Assembly: GCA_026707745.1 (NCBI GenBank)
Contig: JAPOWG010000103.1
Coordinates: 1-64,000 of the forward strand
Origin: Chloroflexota bacterium
GTDB taxonomy: Bacteria > Chloroflexota > Anaerolineae > Aggregatilineales > Phototrophicaceae
Length of the DNA: 64,000 nt
Direction: 5' to 3'
Below the pieces are notes generated by a model. That model ran no database searches. It was not told the origin of the DNA and worked only from the letters and a program-made list of their open reading frames with translations. The position numbers were made by a program, and so were the translations under genes. This document shows, in pieces, positions 37,915 to 47,184 of this stretch. Within the stretch, counting starts at the first letter, position 1, and each line of letters opens with the position of its first letter.

Positions 37915-37943
37915 ATAATAGCACAAATCAGGCCTTTTGTGAA
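37915..37943 (-). promoter_or_regulatory. Promoter of ssrA
   Basis: On the minus strand TTCACA (37943-37938) and TATTAT (37920-37915) are separated by 17 nt. The transcript would start about 50 nt before the mature tmRNA 5' end, consistent with RNase P processing. Confidence 0.6.
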
Positions 37944-38072
37944 GCGCCGCGGCATTTTCTCTAAGAGCAATCTGATGCGATTACTCTGCTTTGTGTCTTG
38001 CGAACCTGCTATATTCCGCCGAATCAGGTATGATAAAGCAATTAGGCGTGAGGACAATGAAAGGCGCAATTC

Positions 38073-39074
38073 GTGGCCGTTGACGTCTTGATCGTTGGGG
38101 CAGGATTATCGGGCCTGATGGCTGCGCAGAGCTTAAGCCAGCGTGGCTATACCGCTCAACTTGTCGAGCGGGGCCGCAGCGTCGGCGGACGGCTCGCTAC
38201 TCGGAGGGTCGGCGATGCTGGCGTGGCCGACCATGGCGTTCAGTTCTTCACCGTGCGCTCGGAAACCTTTCAGGGATTCGTTGATCAGTGGCTTCAACAA
38301 GACTTGGTATATGTCTGGGGTACAGGTTGGTCGGATGGCAGCGTCAAGCGCACCTTCGGCGATGGGCATCCGCGCTATGTCGTACGCGGCGGCATGAACA
38401 GGCTGGCGAAATACCTGGCGCATGATCATGATATCGCCCTCAATCGAATGGTTACGCAGATTCGAATGCAGGAGAACAGTTGGTCATTAGTTGATAGCGA
38501 TGGCGAGCGATATGATGGGCGCTCTCTGCTTTTGACGCCGCCCATGCCAGAGACCCTGGAGTTGCTCTCGTCAAGCGAGGTTCCGCTGGGGGCGAGCGAT
38601 TACAATGAACTTCACCGCATTCGATTCGGCCCTTGCCTTTGTGGCATCCACGAGATCGCGGGCGAGGTGGAATTGCCCGAGCCGGGCGCCCTTCAAAACT
38701 TCCAGAGCGAAGTCTATTGGGTGGCCGACAATCATGCCAAGGGAATTTCGGACACCACAGTTGTCACCAGCCACGCTAACGCCAAATTCAGCCGACAAAA
38801 CTGGGACGCTTCGGAAGCGGATATCATCCGTGAGTTGGAAGCTGCCGTGCTGCCATATCTCAAAGGCAGCGCAAGGATCGCGAGCACTCAACTCAAGAAA
38901 TGGCGCTACTCCGTCCCACTGACTACGTATCCAGAGGAATACTTGATGGCGCGCGGATTGCCGCGCCTGGCTTTTGCTGGCGACGCTTTTGGCGGGCGTG
39001 GCCGCGTCGAAGGCGCGTTTCTGTCTGGCATCGCGGCCGGCAATGCCTTGTCAGACGCGCTTTCCAATGCTTAG
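38073..39074 (+). CDS. FAD-dependent amine-oxidase-like oxidoreductase
   Basis: This 333-residue flavoprotein starts with a Rossmann dinucleotide motif, VLIVGAGLSGLMAAQSL, then ERGRSVGGRLATRR and DHGVQFFT, the pattern of the NAD(P)/FAD-dependent amine-oxidase/renalase-like family. The C-terminal LAFAGDAFGGRGRVEGAFLSG is the second FAD contact. The substrate is unknown. The start is GTG at 38073 with AAAGG nine bases upstream. The next gene overlaps its stop by 8 nt. Confidence 0.87.
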   Translation: MAVDVLIVGAGLSGLMAAQSLSQRGYTAQLVERGRSVGGRLATRRVGDAGVADHGVQFFTVRSETFQGFVDQWLQQDLVYVWGTGWSDGSVKRTFGDGHPRYVVRGGMNRLAKYLAHDHDIALNRMVTQIRMQENSWSLVDSDGERYDGRSLLLTPPMPETLELLSSSEVPLGASDYNELHRIRFGPCLCGIHEIAGEVELPEPGALQNFQSEVYWVADNHAKGISDTTVVTSHANAKFSRQNWDASEADIIRELEAAVLPYLKGSARIASTQLKKWRYSVPLTTYPEEYLMARGLPRLAFAGDAFGGRGRVEGAFLSGIAAGNALSDALSNA

Positions 39075-39822
39075 AAAGACAGCCTCGAAACCGAAACGAC
39101 TCCTTGCGATTCTGCTGATATCGCTGTTGCTTGTTACCGGCGGTCTCTTAGTCTGGGCGAACAGTCCATCAGGGCAACTGATGAAGCAGGCGCAGAAAGC
39201 CCTGGCGTCGGATGAGCGCGTTGTCGTCAAGCGGGAGCGCTGGATTGTTTTTGAGCCGAGATCAGGGATGTCAGCGACAGGTTTCATCTTCTATCCCGGC
39301 GGACGCGTGCAGGCGGAAGCTTATGCGCCATTGGGAAGAGCGCTCGCGAACAAGGGGCACCGAGCGATTCTCGTTCCGATGCCCTTTAACCTGGCAATAC
39401 TTGCCCCCGATGCCGCAGATGATGTCATTGCCGCCTTTCCCCAAGTTAGGCGCTGGGTGATCGGCGGTCATTCGCTAGGCGGCGTCATGGCGGCGCGCTA
39501 TGCGAATTCGCATCCCGATCGGATCGACGGGCTGGTCTTGGTCGCGGCGTATCCGGAAGATGGCCTTGACTTGTCTCGCAGCGGGCTCCCTGTCGCGACA
39601 ATCTATGCGGAACTGGATGGATTGTCAAAGCCAAGCCAGATAGAGGATTCCTTTCCTTTCTTGCCGCCCGATGCCATCAAAGTGATGATTGCCGGAGGCA
39701 ATCACGCGGGTTTCGGCTGGTACGGTCCGCAATCCGGCGACAACCCGGCCACAATCAGCCGCCAGGACCAGCAGGCGCAATTTTCTGAGGTGATTCTGAT
39801 GTTCTTGCAAGAGGCTGGTTAA
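39067..39822 (+). CDS. Membrane-anchored alpha/beta hydrolase
   Basis: This 251-residue protein has a basic start, one membrane helix (about 11-30) and an alpha/beta-hydrolase domain outside the membrane. The nucleophile elbow is VIGGHSLGGV (Ser136), and a late His is in GGNHAGFGW. It resembles the alpha/beta-hydrolase-5 group. ATG at 39067 overlaps the stop of the upstream oxidoreductase, so the two are probably translated together. The substrate is unknown. Confidence 0.85.
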   Translation: MLRKTASKPKRLLAILLISLLLVTGGLLVWANSPSGQLMKQAQKALASDERVVVKRERWIVFEPRSGMSATGFIFYPGGRVQAEAYAPLGRALANKGHRAILVPMPFNLAILAPDAADDVIAAFPQVRRWVIGGHSLGGVMAARYANSHPDRIDGLVLVAAYPEDGLDLSRSGLPVATIYAELDGLSKPSQIEDSFPFLPPDAIKVMIAGGNHAGFGWYGPQSGDNPATISRQDQQAQFSEVILMFLQEAG

Positions 39823-39877
39823 GCAATCAAATTGATGTTAGATTGAACCCGCAAATGACAGTCTGGAGAAACCGGGT

Positions 39878-41056
39878 ATGACGGCGACAAGAACGGACGC
39901 GATGGCGGGTCCACATTTCAAACTAAGCGAAGAGCAAGAGATGCTGGTGCGAATGACGCGCGATTTTGTCGCCGACAATATCATTCCCGTGGCGGCCGAA
40001 TATGACGAAAAGGCCAAGTTTCCCGAGGAGATTTTCCATCAGGCGCGAAAACTGGGAATCGTCAACATGCTGGTGCCCGAAGAGTTTGGCGGGGTGGGGG
40101 CGTCGGCTTTTGAAGAGGTGCTGGTATCGGAAGAATTGGGCTACGGCTGCACCGGTATCAGTACGAGTCTTGGTGTCAACTCGCTGGCCACGCTGCCGAT
40201 CTTGATTGCTGGCAACGAGGAGCAGAAGGCCTATTGGCTGGGTGAAAGGGTGATCGACCAGGGTCACTTCCTGTCCTACGGCGTGACCGAAGCCAATGCC
40301 GGGTCCAACGTTGCTGGCATCCTGACGCGCGCCGACAAGCGCGGGTCGAGTTACTTGATCAACGGCAGCAAAACCTTCATTACAAACGCCAGTCATGCCC
40401 ACTTCTATACCATTTTCGCAAAAACCGATCTGGAAGCCGGGCATCGCGGTATGACTTGTTTCATCGTTGACCGCGAGACGCCCGGAGTCAGCGTCGGCAA
40501 GAAGTTCGACAAGCTGGGTCAACGCGCTTCGGATACGGCCGAGATCGTATTTGACAATGTCGAAGTACCGGAAGACAACATTGTGGGGCAGGTTGGTCAG
40601 GGCTTTTATATCGCCATGCAGGTATTCGACTACAGCCGTCCCGGCGTCGCGGCCGCCGCGGTGGGCCTACAGCGTCGCGCCATGGAAGAATGCATCAGAT
40701 ATGCGGGAGAACGTGAAGCATTTGGCCTGCCGATATATCAGCATCAAGCGGTTGGGCACAAGATTGCCGATATGGCGATCAATTACGAAGCGGCGCGATT
40801 GTTGGCCTGGCAAGCTGCCTGGCAAGTTGACCAGGGGATTTTCAACCCGCGCGTGCCAGCTTACGCCAAAGCTTTTGCGGCGGACATGGCGACAAAGGCT
40901 GCGGTGGACGCGGTACAAGTCTTCGGCGGCTATGGATACATGAAAGAGTACCCGGTCGAGAAGCTGTTGCGGGATGTCAAGATATTTCAGATCTATGAAG
41001 GCACCAGCGAGATCCAGCGCAATATCATCGTGCGCGAACTCTTTCGCGGAGAGTAA
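39878..41056 (+). CDS. Acyl-CoA dehydrogenase
   Basis: This 392-residue FAD enzyme oxidises acyl-CoA thioesters in beta-oxidation or branched amino-acid breakdown. Family motifs are VTEANAGSNVAGI (FAD/substrate), RASDTAEIVFDNVEVP, YAGEREAFGLPI, VFGGYGYMKEYPVEKLLRD and the C-terminal IYEGTSEIQRNI with the catalytic Glu. No electron-transfer or CoA ligase gene is next to it, so the chain-length class cannot be given. GGAG lies nine bases before the ATG. Its stop codon overlaps repeat copy 2. Confidence 0.94.
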   Translation: MTATRTDAMAGPHFKLSEEQEMLVRMTRDFVADNIIPVAAEYDEKAKFPEEIFHQARKLGIVNMLVPEEFGGVGASAFEEVLVSEELGYGCTGISTSLGVNSLATLPILIAGNEEQKAYWLGERVIDQGHFLSYGVTEANAGSNVAGILTRADKRGSSYLINGSKTFITNASHAHFYTIFAKTDLEAGHRGMTCFIVDRETPGVSVGKKFDKLGQRASDTAEIVFDNVEVPEDNIVGQVGQGFYIAMQVFDYSRPGVAAAAVGLQRRAMEECIRYAGEREAFGLPIYQHQAVGHKIADMAINYEAARLLAWQAAWQVDQGIFNPRVPAYAKAFAADMATKAAVDAVQVFGGYGYMKEYPVEKLLRDVKIFQIYEGTSEIQRNIIVRELFRGE

Positions 41057-41135
41057 GCCGCTTGGCGCGCAAGCGGCGCAAGGGTCTGTTGCGCTCACAC
41101 AATATAACAAGCCTCTTCCTTGCAAGAGCAAGGGA
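41056..41135 (+). repeat. Interspersed structured repeat, copy 2
   Basis: This more divergent copy begins on the last base of the acyl-CoA dehydrogenase stop codon. Its two stems pair best of the four: GCCGCTT with AAGCGGC, and CCTTGC-AAGA-GCAAGG (41118-41133). Substitutions relative to the other copies preserve pairing. Confidence 0.7.
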
Positions 41136-41196
41136 GTTAGCCGAACAGAGGCAAAGCTCCCCGGCAACAAGTTCAAAATCGCTTCCATAAACTGCC

Positions 41197-41225
41197 TTGA
41201 CAGGCGATTTCATTGTTGATAATAT
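41197..41225 (+). promoter_or_regulatory. Promoter of the str ribosomal operon
   Basis: TTGACA at 41197-41202 and TAATAT at 41220-41225 are spaced by 17 nt. Transcription from about 41232 gives a leader of about 278 nt before rpsL, which contains repeat copy 3. Apart from the promoter and repeats, the 453-nt gap before rpsL holds no gene. Confidence 0.7.
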
Positions 41226-41401
41226 GCTCGCTTGCACTGGCAGCCGGAAACCTCCGATCATGGAGGCGCTGTGGGCTGAATCGAGCAGATATGACGAAAG
41301 TGCTTTGCGAAGGCGGAGCGTCTCGTCATGAGGGAAGAGCGATCGGGCGTCCATAATTGTGCGCCTGTTTCTGTGTCGAAAACACAAAGCAATAAAGCAA
41401 G

Positions 41402-41480
41402 AGCCGCTCGGCGCGTAACCGGCGAAAAGGTCGTCCGCGCTCACGCAAAATAGTAAGCCGTCTCGTCGCATGCGCGACCT
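41402..41480 (+). repeat. Interspersed structured repeat, copy 3
   Basis: This copy lies inside the predicted str operon leader, 30 nt before rpsL. Its 3' hairpin is GTCGC-ATGC-GCGAC (41465-41478). Compared with CTTGC/GCAAG in copy 1, two base pairs have changed on both sides, which supports an RNA structure. Confidence 0.75.
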
Positions 41481-41509
41481 GGTTTAAGTAAGCAAATACG
41501 GAGTCAATT

Positions 41510-41926
41510 ATGCCGACCATCAATCAGTTGGTTCGCAAGGGACGCAAATCGAAGAGTAAGAAGAACAAAGCGCCCGCGTTGCAATTTACCTTCAATGCGC
41601 TGGATCAGCGGCGCTCTCGTCAGAAGAAGGGCGCCCCACAAAAGCGCGGCGTCTGTACGCAAGTCAAGACGATGACGCCCAAAAAACCCAACTCGGCCCT
41701 GCGAAAAGTTGCGCGCGTGCGCTTGACGAATGGCATTGAAGTCACCGCGTACATCGGCGGCGAGGGCCATAATCTGCAGGAGCACAGTGTCGTGCTGGTA
41801 CGCGGCGGCCGTGTGAAAGACCTGCCCGGTGTGCGCTACCACATCGTCCGCGGTACGCTTGATACCAGCGGCGTAGACGGCCGTGAGCAGGGTCGTAGCA
41901 AATACGGCACCAAGCGTAGCGGTTAG
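41510..41926 (+). CDS. rpsL: 30S ribosomal protein S12
   Basis: S12 (138 residues) lies at the decoding centre. MTPKKPNSALRKVARVRL and VRGGRVKDLPGVRYH carry the two lysines where streptomycin resistance arises, both wild type. Compared with E. coli there is an extra segment of about 15 residues (26-40) between PALQ and GAPQKRGVC; similar insertions occur in several phyla. It is the first gene of the str cluster. Confidence 0.98.
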   Translation: MPTINQLVRKGRKSKSKKNKAPALQFTFNALDQRRSRQKKGAPQKRGVCTQVKTMTPKKPNSALRKVARVRLTNGIEVTAYIGGEGHNLQEHSVVLVRGGRVKDLPGVRYHIVRGTLDTSGVDGREQGRSKYGTKRSG

Positions 41927-41942
41927 TCAGGGAGAATAACAA

Positions 41943-42410
41943 ATGCCGAGAAGAAACCGTCCGCCCAGGCGCGTCCCCCCGAATGATGTGAAGTACGACA
42001 ATCTTCATGTTGCTATGTTCATCAATCGTATGATGCGCGGCGGCAAGAAGAGCTTGGCGACGCGCATCATGTACCAGGCGATGGAGTCGATGGGCGAACG
42101 TACCAAGAAGGACCCGGTAGAGGTTTTCGAAACCGCGATTCGCAACGTGGTGCCGGCGGTTGAAGTCAAGCCGAAACGCGTTGGCGGTTCTACCTATCAG
42201 GTACCGATCGATGTATCGCACGAGCGCGGCATAACCTTGGCAATGCGCTGGTTGATCCAGTTTGCGCGCGATCGCAGCGGACGCAGCATGGCGGAAAAGC
42301 TCGCGAACGAGTTGCTCGACGCCTATAACGGACAGGGCAACGCGATTCGCAAGAAAGACGAAACGCATCGGATGGCGGAGGCCAATCGGGCCTTCGCGCA
42401 TTTCCGTTAA
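41943..42410 (+). CDS. rpsG: 30S ribosomal protein S7
   Basis: S7 (155 residues) binds the 3' domain of 16S rRNA and starts its assembly. The N-terminus MPRRNRPPRR, FINRMMRGGKKSLA, NVVPAVEVKPKRVGG and the C-terminal KKDETHRMAEANRAFAHFR are typical. A GGGAG site precedes it, 16 nt after rpsL. Confidence 0.98.
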   Translation: MPRRNRPPRRVPPNDVKYDNLHVAMFINRMMRGGKKSLATRIMYQAMESMGERTKKDPVEVFETAIRNVVPAVEVKPKRVGGSTYQVPIDVSHERGITLAMRWLIQFARDRSGRSMAEKLANELLDAYNGQGNAIRKKDETHRMAEANRAFAHFR

Positions 42411-42459
42411 GTCGAAGGGGAAAAGGTCCTTTCTGCATAGAACGGACATTGGATGGAAC

Positions 42460-44559
42460 ATGGCAGACAAGCAACCCGGTTTTGATCTCAACAAGGTACG
42501 CAATATCGGTATCATCGCGCATATCGATGCGGGCAAAACCACCGTTACGGAACGCGTACTGTATTACACCGGCATGGTGCACAAGATCGGCGAGACGCAT
42601 GAGGGCTCGGCGACCACCGATTATATGGAACAGGAACGGGAACGCGGCATTACCATCACCTCGGCTGCGGTGACCGCGAGTTGGGACGACCATCAGATCA
42701 ATATCATTGATACGCCCGGTCACGTTGATTTCACCGCCGAGGTGCAGCGCAGCCTGCGCGTGCTTGACGGCGGTATTACCGTTTTTGATAGTGTCGCAGG
42801 CGTCGAACCTCAGTCGGAGACAGTTTGGCGGCAGGCATCGGAATACAGTGTGCCGCGCCTCTGTTTCGTCAATAAGATGGATCGCACGGGCGCCGATTTT
42901 GATCGCTGCGTCAGTATGATGGTTGACCGGCTAAAGGCGAATCCGGTAGTGATTCAAGTTCCTTACGGAAGCGGAGAGAACTTTGAAGGCATTATTGATC
43001 TGATCAAAATGGAGTTGATCACCTACGGCAACGACGAAGGCACGGATATCAATTATCATCCGATTCCCGAGAGTCACCGGGAAATGGCCGAGACCCGCCG
43101 CGAGGATATGATCGAAAAGATCGTCGAAAACGACGAATACTTGACGATGAAGTTCCTCGAAGAAGAAGAGATTAGCGACGAGGAAATCGTCGGGGCGCTC
43201 CGTGCCGGTACGATCGCAAGTCAATTGCATCCTGTCATGTGTGGCGCGGCTTTGAAGAACAAAGGCGTGCAAGCGCTATTGAATATGGTTGTAGCGCTGT
43301 TGCCGTCGCCGCTGGATATCCCGCCGGTGCGAGGCGAACACCCCAAAGACGGAAGGGATTTGCTGCGCAGTGCGGACGATGACGAGCCGCTTGCCGCCCT
43401 GGTCTTCAAGATCGTGTCGGATCAATACGGCCGCCTGGCGTTCACGCGCGTCTATTCGGGTGTATTAAAGGCGGGCGCCCAGGTGACGAACACCGCCAAT
43501 GGCAAACGGGAGCGTATCGGGCGCATAGTACGCATGTTTGCCGACCGGCGCGAAGACGTGAAAGAAGTGAACGCGGGAGACATTGCGGCAGTTATCGGCA
43601 TGAAAGAGACTTTCACCGGCGATACGCTTAGCGCGCCAGGCGACCCCATTCTGCTGGAAAACATCAGCTTTCCCGATCCGGTTGTAGAGGTGGCGATTGA
43701 GCCCAATACCAAGGCGGATCAGGACAGGATGGGCATAGGTCTGCGCAAACTGGCGGAAGAAGATCCGACTTTCCAGATTGAAGTAGATGATCAGCTTGGC
43801 CAGACCAAGATCAAGGGCATGGGCGAGCTGCATCTTGAGGTTTTGGTCGACCGCTTAATGCGGGAATATGGCGTCGAAGCTCGTGTAGGGCGTCCCCGCG
43901 TGGCCTATCGCGAGACCATTACGCGGGCGGTGGAGATCGACACTACCTTCCGGCGTCAGACCGGTGGCGCCGGTCAATATGCTCGCTGTGTGATTCGTTT
44001 TGAGACGATACCGGAAGACGAAAAGGGCGACGCCGACGGTGAATTGCTCTTCGTAGACGCTATTCGTGGCGGCGCGGTCCCCAAGGAGTTTATCCCGGCG
44101 GTCAAGAAGGGTGTAACGCAGGCTATGCAGGGTGGGGTCATCGCCGGGTACCCGGTTGTCAACATTAAGGCTTCCCTGATTGATGGCGCTTTTCACGAGG
44201 TGGATTCCAGCGAGATCGCCTTTACTATCGCCGGTTCGATGTGTCTGAAAGAAGGCATTCAGAAGGGCAAGCCGGTGATCCTGGAGCCCGCCATGCAAGT
44301 GGAAGTGGTCGTTCCCGACAATTATACCGGCGCTGTTGTCGGCGACATTGCGTCGCGCCGTGGCGTGGTCCAGGGAATGGAGCCTCATAGCGAGGGTATT
44401 TCCGTGATAAAGGGGCAAGTGCCGCTGGGCGAGATGTTTGGATACGCCAATGATCTGCGCAATTACACCCAGGGACGCGGCAACTTTAGCATGGAATTTG
44501 ATATGTATACGGTCGCTCCGGAAGATATAGCAGAAGCTGTCAAATCCGGATCGCGATAA
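42460..44559 (+). CDS. fusA: Elongation factor G
   Basis: EF-G (699 residues) drives translocation. The GTPase motifs are AHIDAGKTT (G1), RGITITSAA (G2 region), DTPGHVDF (G3) and NKMDRTGAD (G4). Domains II-V follow in order, with VAYRETITR in domain IV. The frame is open into rpsG, but ATG at 42460 before ADKQPGFDLNKVRNIGI is the family start. No second EF-G is seen nearby. Confidence 0.97.
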   Translation: MADKQPGFDLNKVRNIGIIAHIDAGKTTVTERVLYYTGMVHKIGETHEGSATTDYMEQERERGITITSAAVTASWDDHQINIIDTPGHVDFTAEVQRSLRVLDGGITVFDSVAGVEPQSETVWRQASEYSVPRLCFVNKMDRTGADFDRCVSMMVDRLKANPVVIQVPYGSGENFEGIIDLIKMELITYGNDEGTDINYHPIPESHREMAETRREDMIEKIVENDEYLTMKFLEEEEISDEEIVGALRAGTIASQLHPVMCGAALKNKGVQALLNMVVALLPSPLDIPPVRGEHPKDGRDLLRSADDDEPLAALVFKIVSDQYGRLAFTRVYSGVLKAGAQVTNTANGKRERIGRIVRMFADRREDVKEVNAGDIAAVIGMKETFTGDTLSAPGDPILLENISFPDPVVEVAIEPNTKADQDRMGIGLRKLAEEDPTFQIEVDDQLGQTKIKGMGELHLEVLVDRLMREYGVEARVGRPRVAYRETITRAVEIDTTFRRQTGGAGQYARCVIRFETIPEDEKGDADGELLFVDAIRGGAVPKEFIPAVKKGVTQAMQGGVIAGYPVVNIKASLIDGAFHEVDSSEIAFTIAGSMCLKEGIQKGKPVILEPAMQVEVVVPDNYTGAVVGDIASRRGVVQGMEPHSEGISVIKGQVPLGEMFGYANDLRNYTQGRGNFSMEFDMYTVAPEDIAEAVKSGSR

Positions 44560-44643
44560 GTAGAAGACCGGTATTTGCCCGGTCTGCAGTTTTCGTTCGT
44601 TAATTCATTTTCAAGTTGGCAGGATTACAAGAGGGATTGTCAG

Positions 44644-45843
44644 ATGGCAAAGGGAAAATTCGAGCGTAGCAAACCGCATGTCAATATCGGCACGATCGGT
44701 CATGTCGATCACGGCAAGACCACATTGACGGCAGCGATTACCAAAGTGCTTGCACTTAAGGGCCAGGCGCAGGAACGTGAGTACGGCGAAATCGATAACG
44801 CGCCCGAAGAGCGGGCGCGCGGTATCACCATCAATATCCGCCACGTCGAGTACGAGACCGACAACCGCCACTACGCGCACGTCGATTGCCCGGGTCACCG
44901 CGATTACATCAAGAACATGATTACCGGCGCCGCGCAAATGGACGGCGCAATCCTCGTTGTGAGCGCGCCCGATGGCCCAATGCCGCAGACGCGCGAGCAC
45001 GTCCTGCTGGCCAAGCAGGTTGAGGTGCCGGCGATGGTCGTATACCTCAATAAGACCGATCAGATGGACGATGAAGAATTGATCGAACTGGTCGAAATGG
45101 AGTTGTCGGAATTGCTCGAGGGTTATGATTTTGATCCCGATACACCGATCATCAAGGGTTCGGCGCTGGCGGCCCAGGAGTGTGCCAGCACGGATCCCGG
45201 CGCGCCGGAATACGAGTCCATCATCGAATTGATGGACAGCGTCGACGAATGGATCCCCACGCCAATGCGCGATGTCGACAAACCATTCATGATGGCGATC
45301 GAAGATGTCTTCTCGATCAAGGGTCGCGGGACTGTCGTCACCGGTAGCGTCGCGCGCGGTACCTTGCTCAAGGGTACACAGGTCGATATTGTCGGCTTGC
45401 GCGATGAAATCCAGAAGACCACGGTAACCGGCATCGAGATGTTCAACAAGGAACTTGACCAGGCGCAGGCCGGTGACAATGCCGGTATTCTGTTGCGCGG
45501 TATTGATCGTGACGAAGTGCAGCGCGGTATGGTGATCGCGCAGGTTGGCTCGATCACGCCGCACAAAAAGTTCAAGTGCGAGGTTTACGTCCTGCGTCGC
45601 GACGAGGGTGGACGTCACAAGGCTTTCTTCAGCGGATATCGCCCGCAGTTCTATATTCGGACGATGGATGTCACCGGCACGATCACACTGCCCGACGGCG
45701 TGGAGATGGTCATGCCCGGCGATAATGTAAATCTCGATGTGGAGTTGATAACGCCTGTTGCCTTGGAGCGAGGCTCGTCCTTCGCGATCCGTGAAGGCGG
45801 CCTGACCGTTGGCGCAGGCCGCATTACGGAGATCCTACAGTAG
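44644..45843 (+). CDS. tuf: Elongation factor Tu
   Basis: EF-Tu (399 residues) delivers aminoacyl-tRNA to the ribosome. G1 is GHVDHGKTT, G3 is DCPGHRDYIKNM, and G4 is NKTDQMDDEE. Small departures are RGITINIRHVEYET (usually ITIxTxHVEYET) and QFYIRTMDVTG where Phe-Arg-Thr-Thr is common. ATG at 44644 starts the canonical MAKGKFERSKPHVNIGTIGH; the preceding frame is leader. Confidence 0.97.
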   Translation: MAKGKFERSKPHVNIGTIGHVDHGKTTLTAAITKVLALKGQAQEREYGEIDNAPEERARGITINIRHVEYETDNRHYAHVDCPGHRDYIKNMITGAAQMDGAILVVSAPDGPMPQTREHVLLAKQVEVPAMVVYLNKTDQMDDEELIELVEMELSELLEGYDFDPDTPIIKGSALAAQECASTDPGAPEYESIIELMDSVDEWIPTPMRDVDKPFMMAIEDVFSIKGRGTVVTGSVARGTLLKGTQVDIVGLRDEIQKTTVTGIEMFNKELDQAQAGDNAGILLRGIDRDEVQRGMVIAQVGSITPHKKFKCEVYVLRRDEGGRHKAFFSGYRPQFYIRTMDVTGTITLPDGVEMVMPGDNVNLDVELITPVALERGSSFAIREGGLTVGAGRITEILQ

Positions 45844-45860
45844 ATTCGCACTGGGTGATT

Positions 45861-45895
45861 CGCGACAAGCCGGGTCCGACATTCGGCTTGTCGCG
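45861..45895 (+). repeat. 12-bp perfect inverted repeat between tuf and rpsJ
   Basis: CGCGACAAGCCG (45861-45872) and CGGCTTGTCGCG (45884-45895) form a perfect 12-bp stem with an 11-nt loop, 17 nt after tuf. No T run follows, so it is not an ordinary terminator. It may protect or process the tuf mRNA end or regulate readthrough into rpsJ. Confidence 0.6.
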
Positions 45896-46020
45896 GCGTC
45901 TGGGCGGCGCAGCAAATCGGAAGCTTTCGGAGAGTTCCTTGGGCTCTCGCTCTCACAATGAAGAAATGTCGTTGCATTTGCTTTACGTGGGTTTGGTAGT
46001 TAACGCAAAAAGGTTGCGGA

Positions 46021-46329
46021 ATGGCAAAGAACAAAATTCGTATCCGGTTGAAAGCGTATGACCACCGGGTGCTTGACCAGTCAGCACAGCGCATTGTAGA
46101 TACCGCGGAACGAACCGGATCGCGAGTGGTGGGGCCAGTTCCATTGCCGACGCGTATTGAACGCTTTACGGTGCGGCGCTCTCCGTTCATTGACAAGGAT
46201 TCGCAAGAGCACTTTGAGGTACGTACTCACAAACGGCTGATTGATGTTCTCGATCCCGACAGCAAAACCATTGATACGCTAATGCGTCTAAATTTGCCGG
46301 CGGGAGTTGATATAGAGATCAAGATCTGA
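46021..46329 (+). CDS. rpsJ: 30S ribosomal protein S10
   Basis: S10 (102 residues) is a 30S head protein and the NusE antitermination factor. KIRIRLKAYDHRVLDQSA, GPVPLPTRIERFTVRRSP and HEQFEVRTHKRLIDV-like HFEVRTHKRLIDVLDP identify it. The 177-nt gap from tuf holds a strong hairpin. A further 183 nt separate it from rplC. Confidence 0.98.
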   Translation: MAKNKIRIRLKAYDHRVLDQSAQRIVDTAERTGSRVVGPVPLPTRIERFTVRRSPFIDKDSQEHFEVRTHKRLIDVLDPDSKTIDTLMRLNLPAGVDIEIKI

Positions 46330-46512
46330 TTGGCTTCTCGTTTAGGTTGGACCGCGCAAAGCGCCAGTTTTCTCGCTTTGTGTGAAGACGAGAGCAAGGA
46401 ATTCCCAATAAGCCGGACTGACTTGCGAGCGTCCGCATGGGAGCGAGGTATCTTAGCAGGGTAGTAGCCACGACGCGAACACGCGATGCTGCGACCAAGT
46501 GGAGGCTAAATC

Positions 46513-47151
46513 ATGAAGGGCATGATTGGCAAAAAAGTCGGTATGACCCAGGTTTTCGACCAGCAAGGGACAGTCATCCCGGTGACGGTCATCCAGGCGG
46601 GACCCTGTTACGTCACACAGGTGCGCAACACCGAAAGAGATGGATATGTTTCCGTGCAGTTGGGATATGGCGAAACCAAGCCAAGGAAGTTGACCAAAGG
46701 ACAATTGGGGCATTTGCAAAAGGCGGATCTGCCCGCGCTGCGTCATTTGCGGGAATTCCGTTTGTCGGACGACGTGCCAATTGCCATTGAAGAAGGTCAA
46801 GAAATCAAGGTTGACGTTTTCGAGCAGGGCGAACTGGTGGACGTAATCGGAACAAGCAAGGGCCGTGGTCACGCTGGAACGATCAAGCGCCATGGTTTCG
46901 CGCGCGGTCCCAAAACGCATGGCCAATCCGATCGCATGCGTTCTCCGGGTTCAATTGGCATGTGCGCCACTCCAGCTCGCGTTTTGAAGGGCAAAAAGAT
47001 GGCCGGACGAATGGGCAACGACCGCGTGACCGTGCAGAATCTGCCCCTTGTAGTGGTCGATGCCGAGAATGATCTGATTGCTGTCAAGGGTTCCGTGCCC
47101 GGCGCCAAGGGCAGTATCGTGATGATTAAACCCGCGCGCAAACAGGCCTAG
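46513..47151 (+). CDS. rplC: 50S ribosomal protein L3
   Basis: L3 (212 residues) reaches the peptidyl-transferase centre. GMIGKKVGMTQVF at the start and RGHAGTIKRHGFARGPKTHG and RSPGSIGMCATPARVLKGKK are diagnostic. GTGGAG precedes the ATG. The 183-nt gap before it has several imperfect hairpins and might act as a leader, but no known L4-type regulatory structure is clear. Confidence 0.97.
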   Translation: MKGMIGKKVGMTQVFDQQGTVIPVTVIQAGPCYVTQVRNTERDGYVSVQLGYGETKPRKLTKGQLGHLQKADLPALRHLREFRLSDDVPIAIEEGQEIKVDVFEQGELVDVIGTSKGRGHAGTIKRHGFARGPKTHGQSDRMRSPGSIGMCATPARVLKGKKMAGRMGNDRVTVQNLPLVVVDAENDLIAVKGSVPGAKGSIVMIKPARKQA

Positions 47152-47184
47152 CAGCCGGCAATCGAGGAAACAGGAGCATTCGCT

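Noticed and set aside
45861..45895. Terminator after tuf
   Set aside because: The hairpin is strong, but GC-rich sequence, not a T run, follows it.
46330..46512. Divergent fifth copy of the 80-nt repeat, or an L4 leader
   Set aside because: Only a short AATAAGCCGG resembles the repeat, and no defined L4-binding structure could be drawn with confidence.
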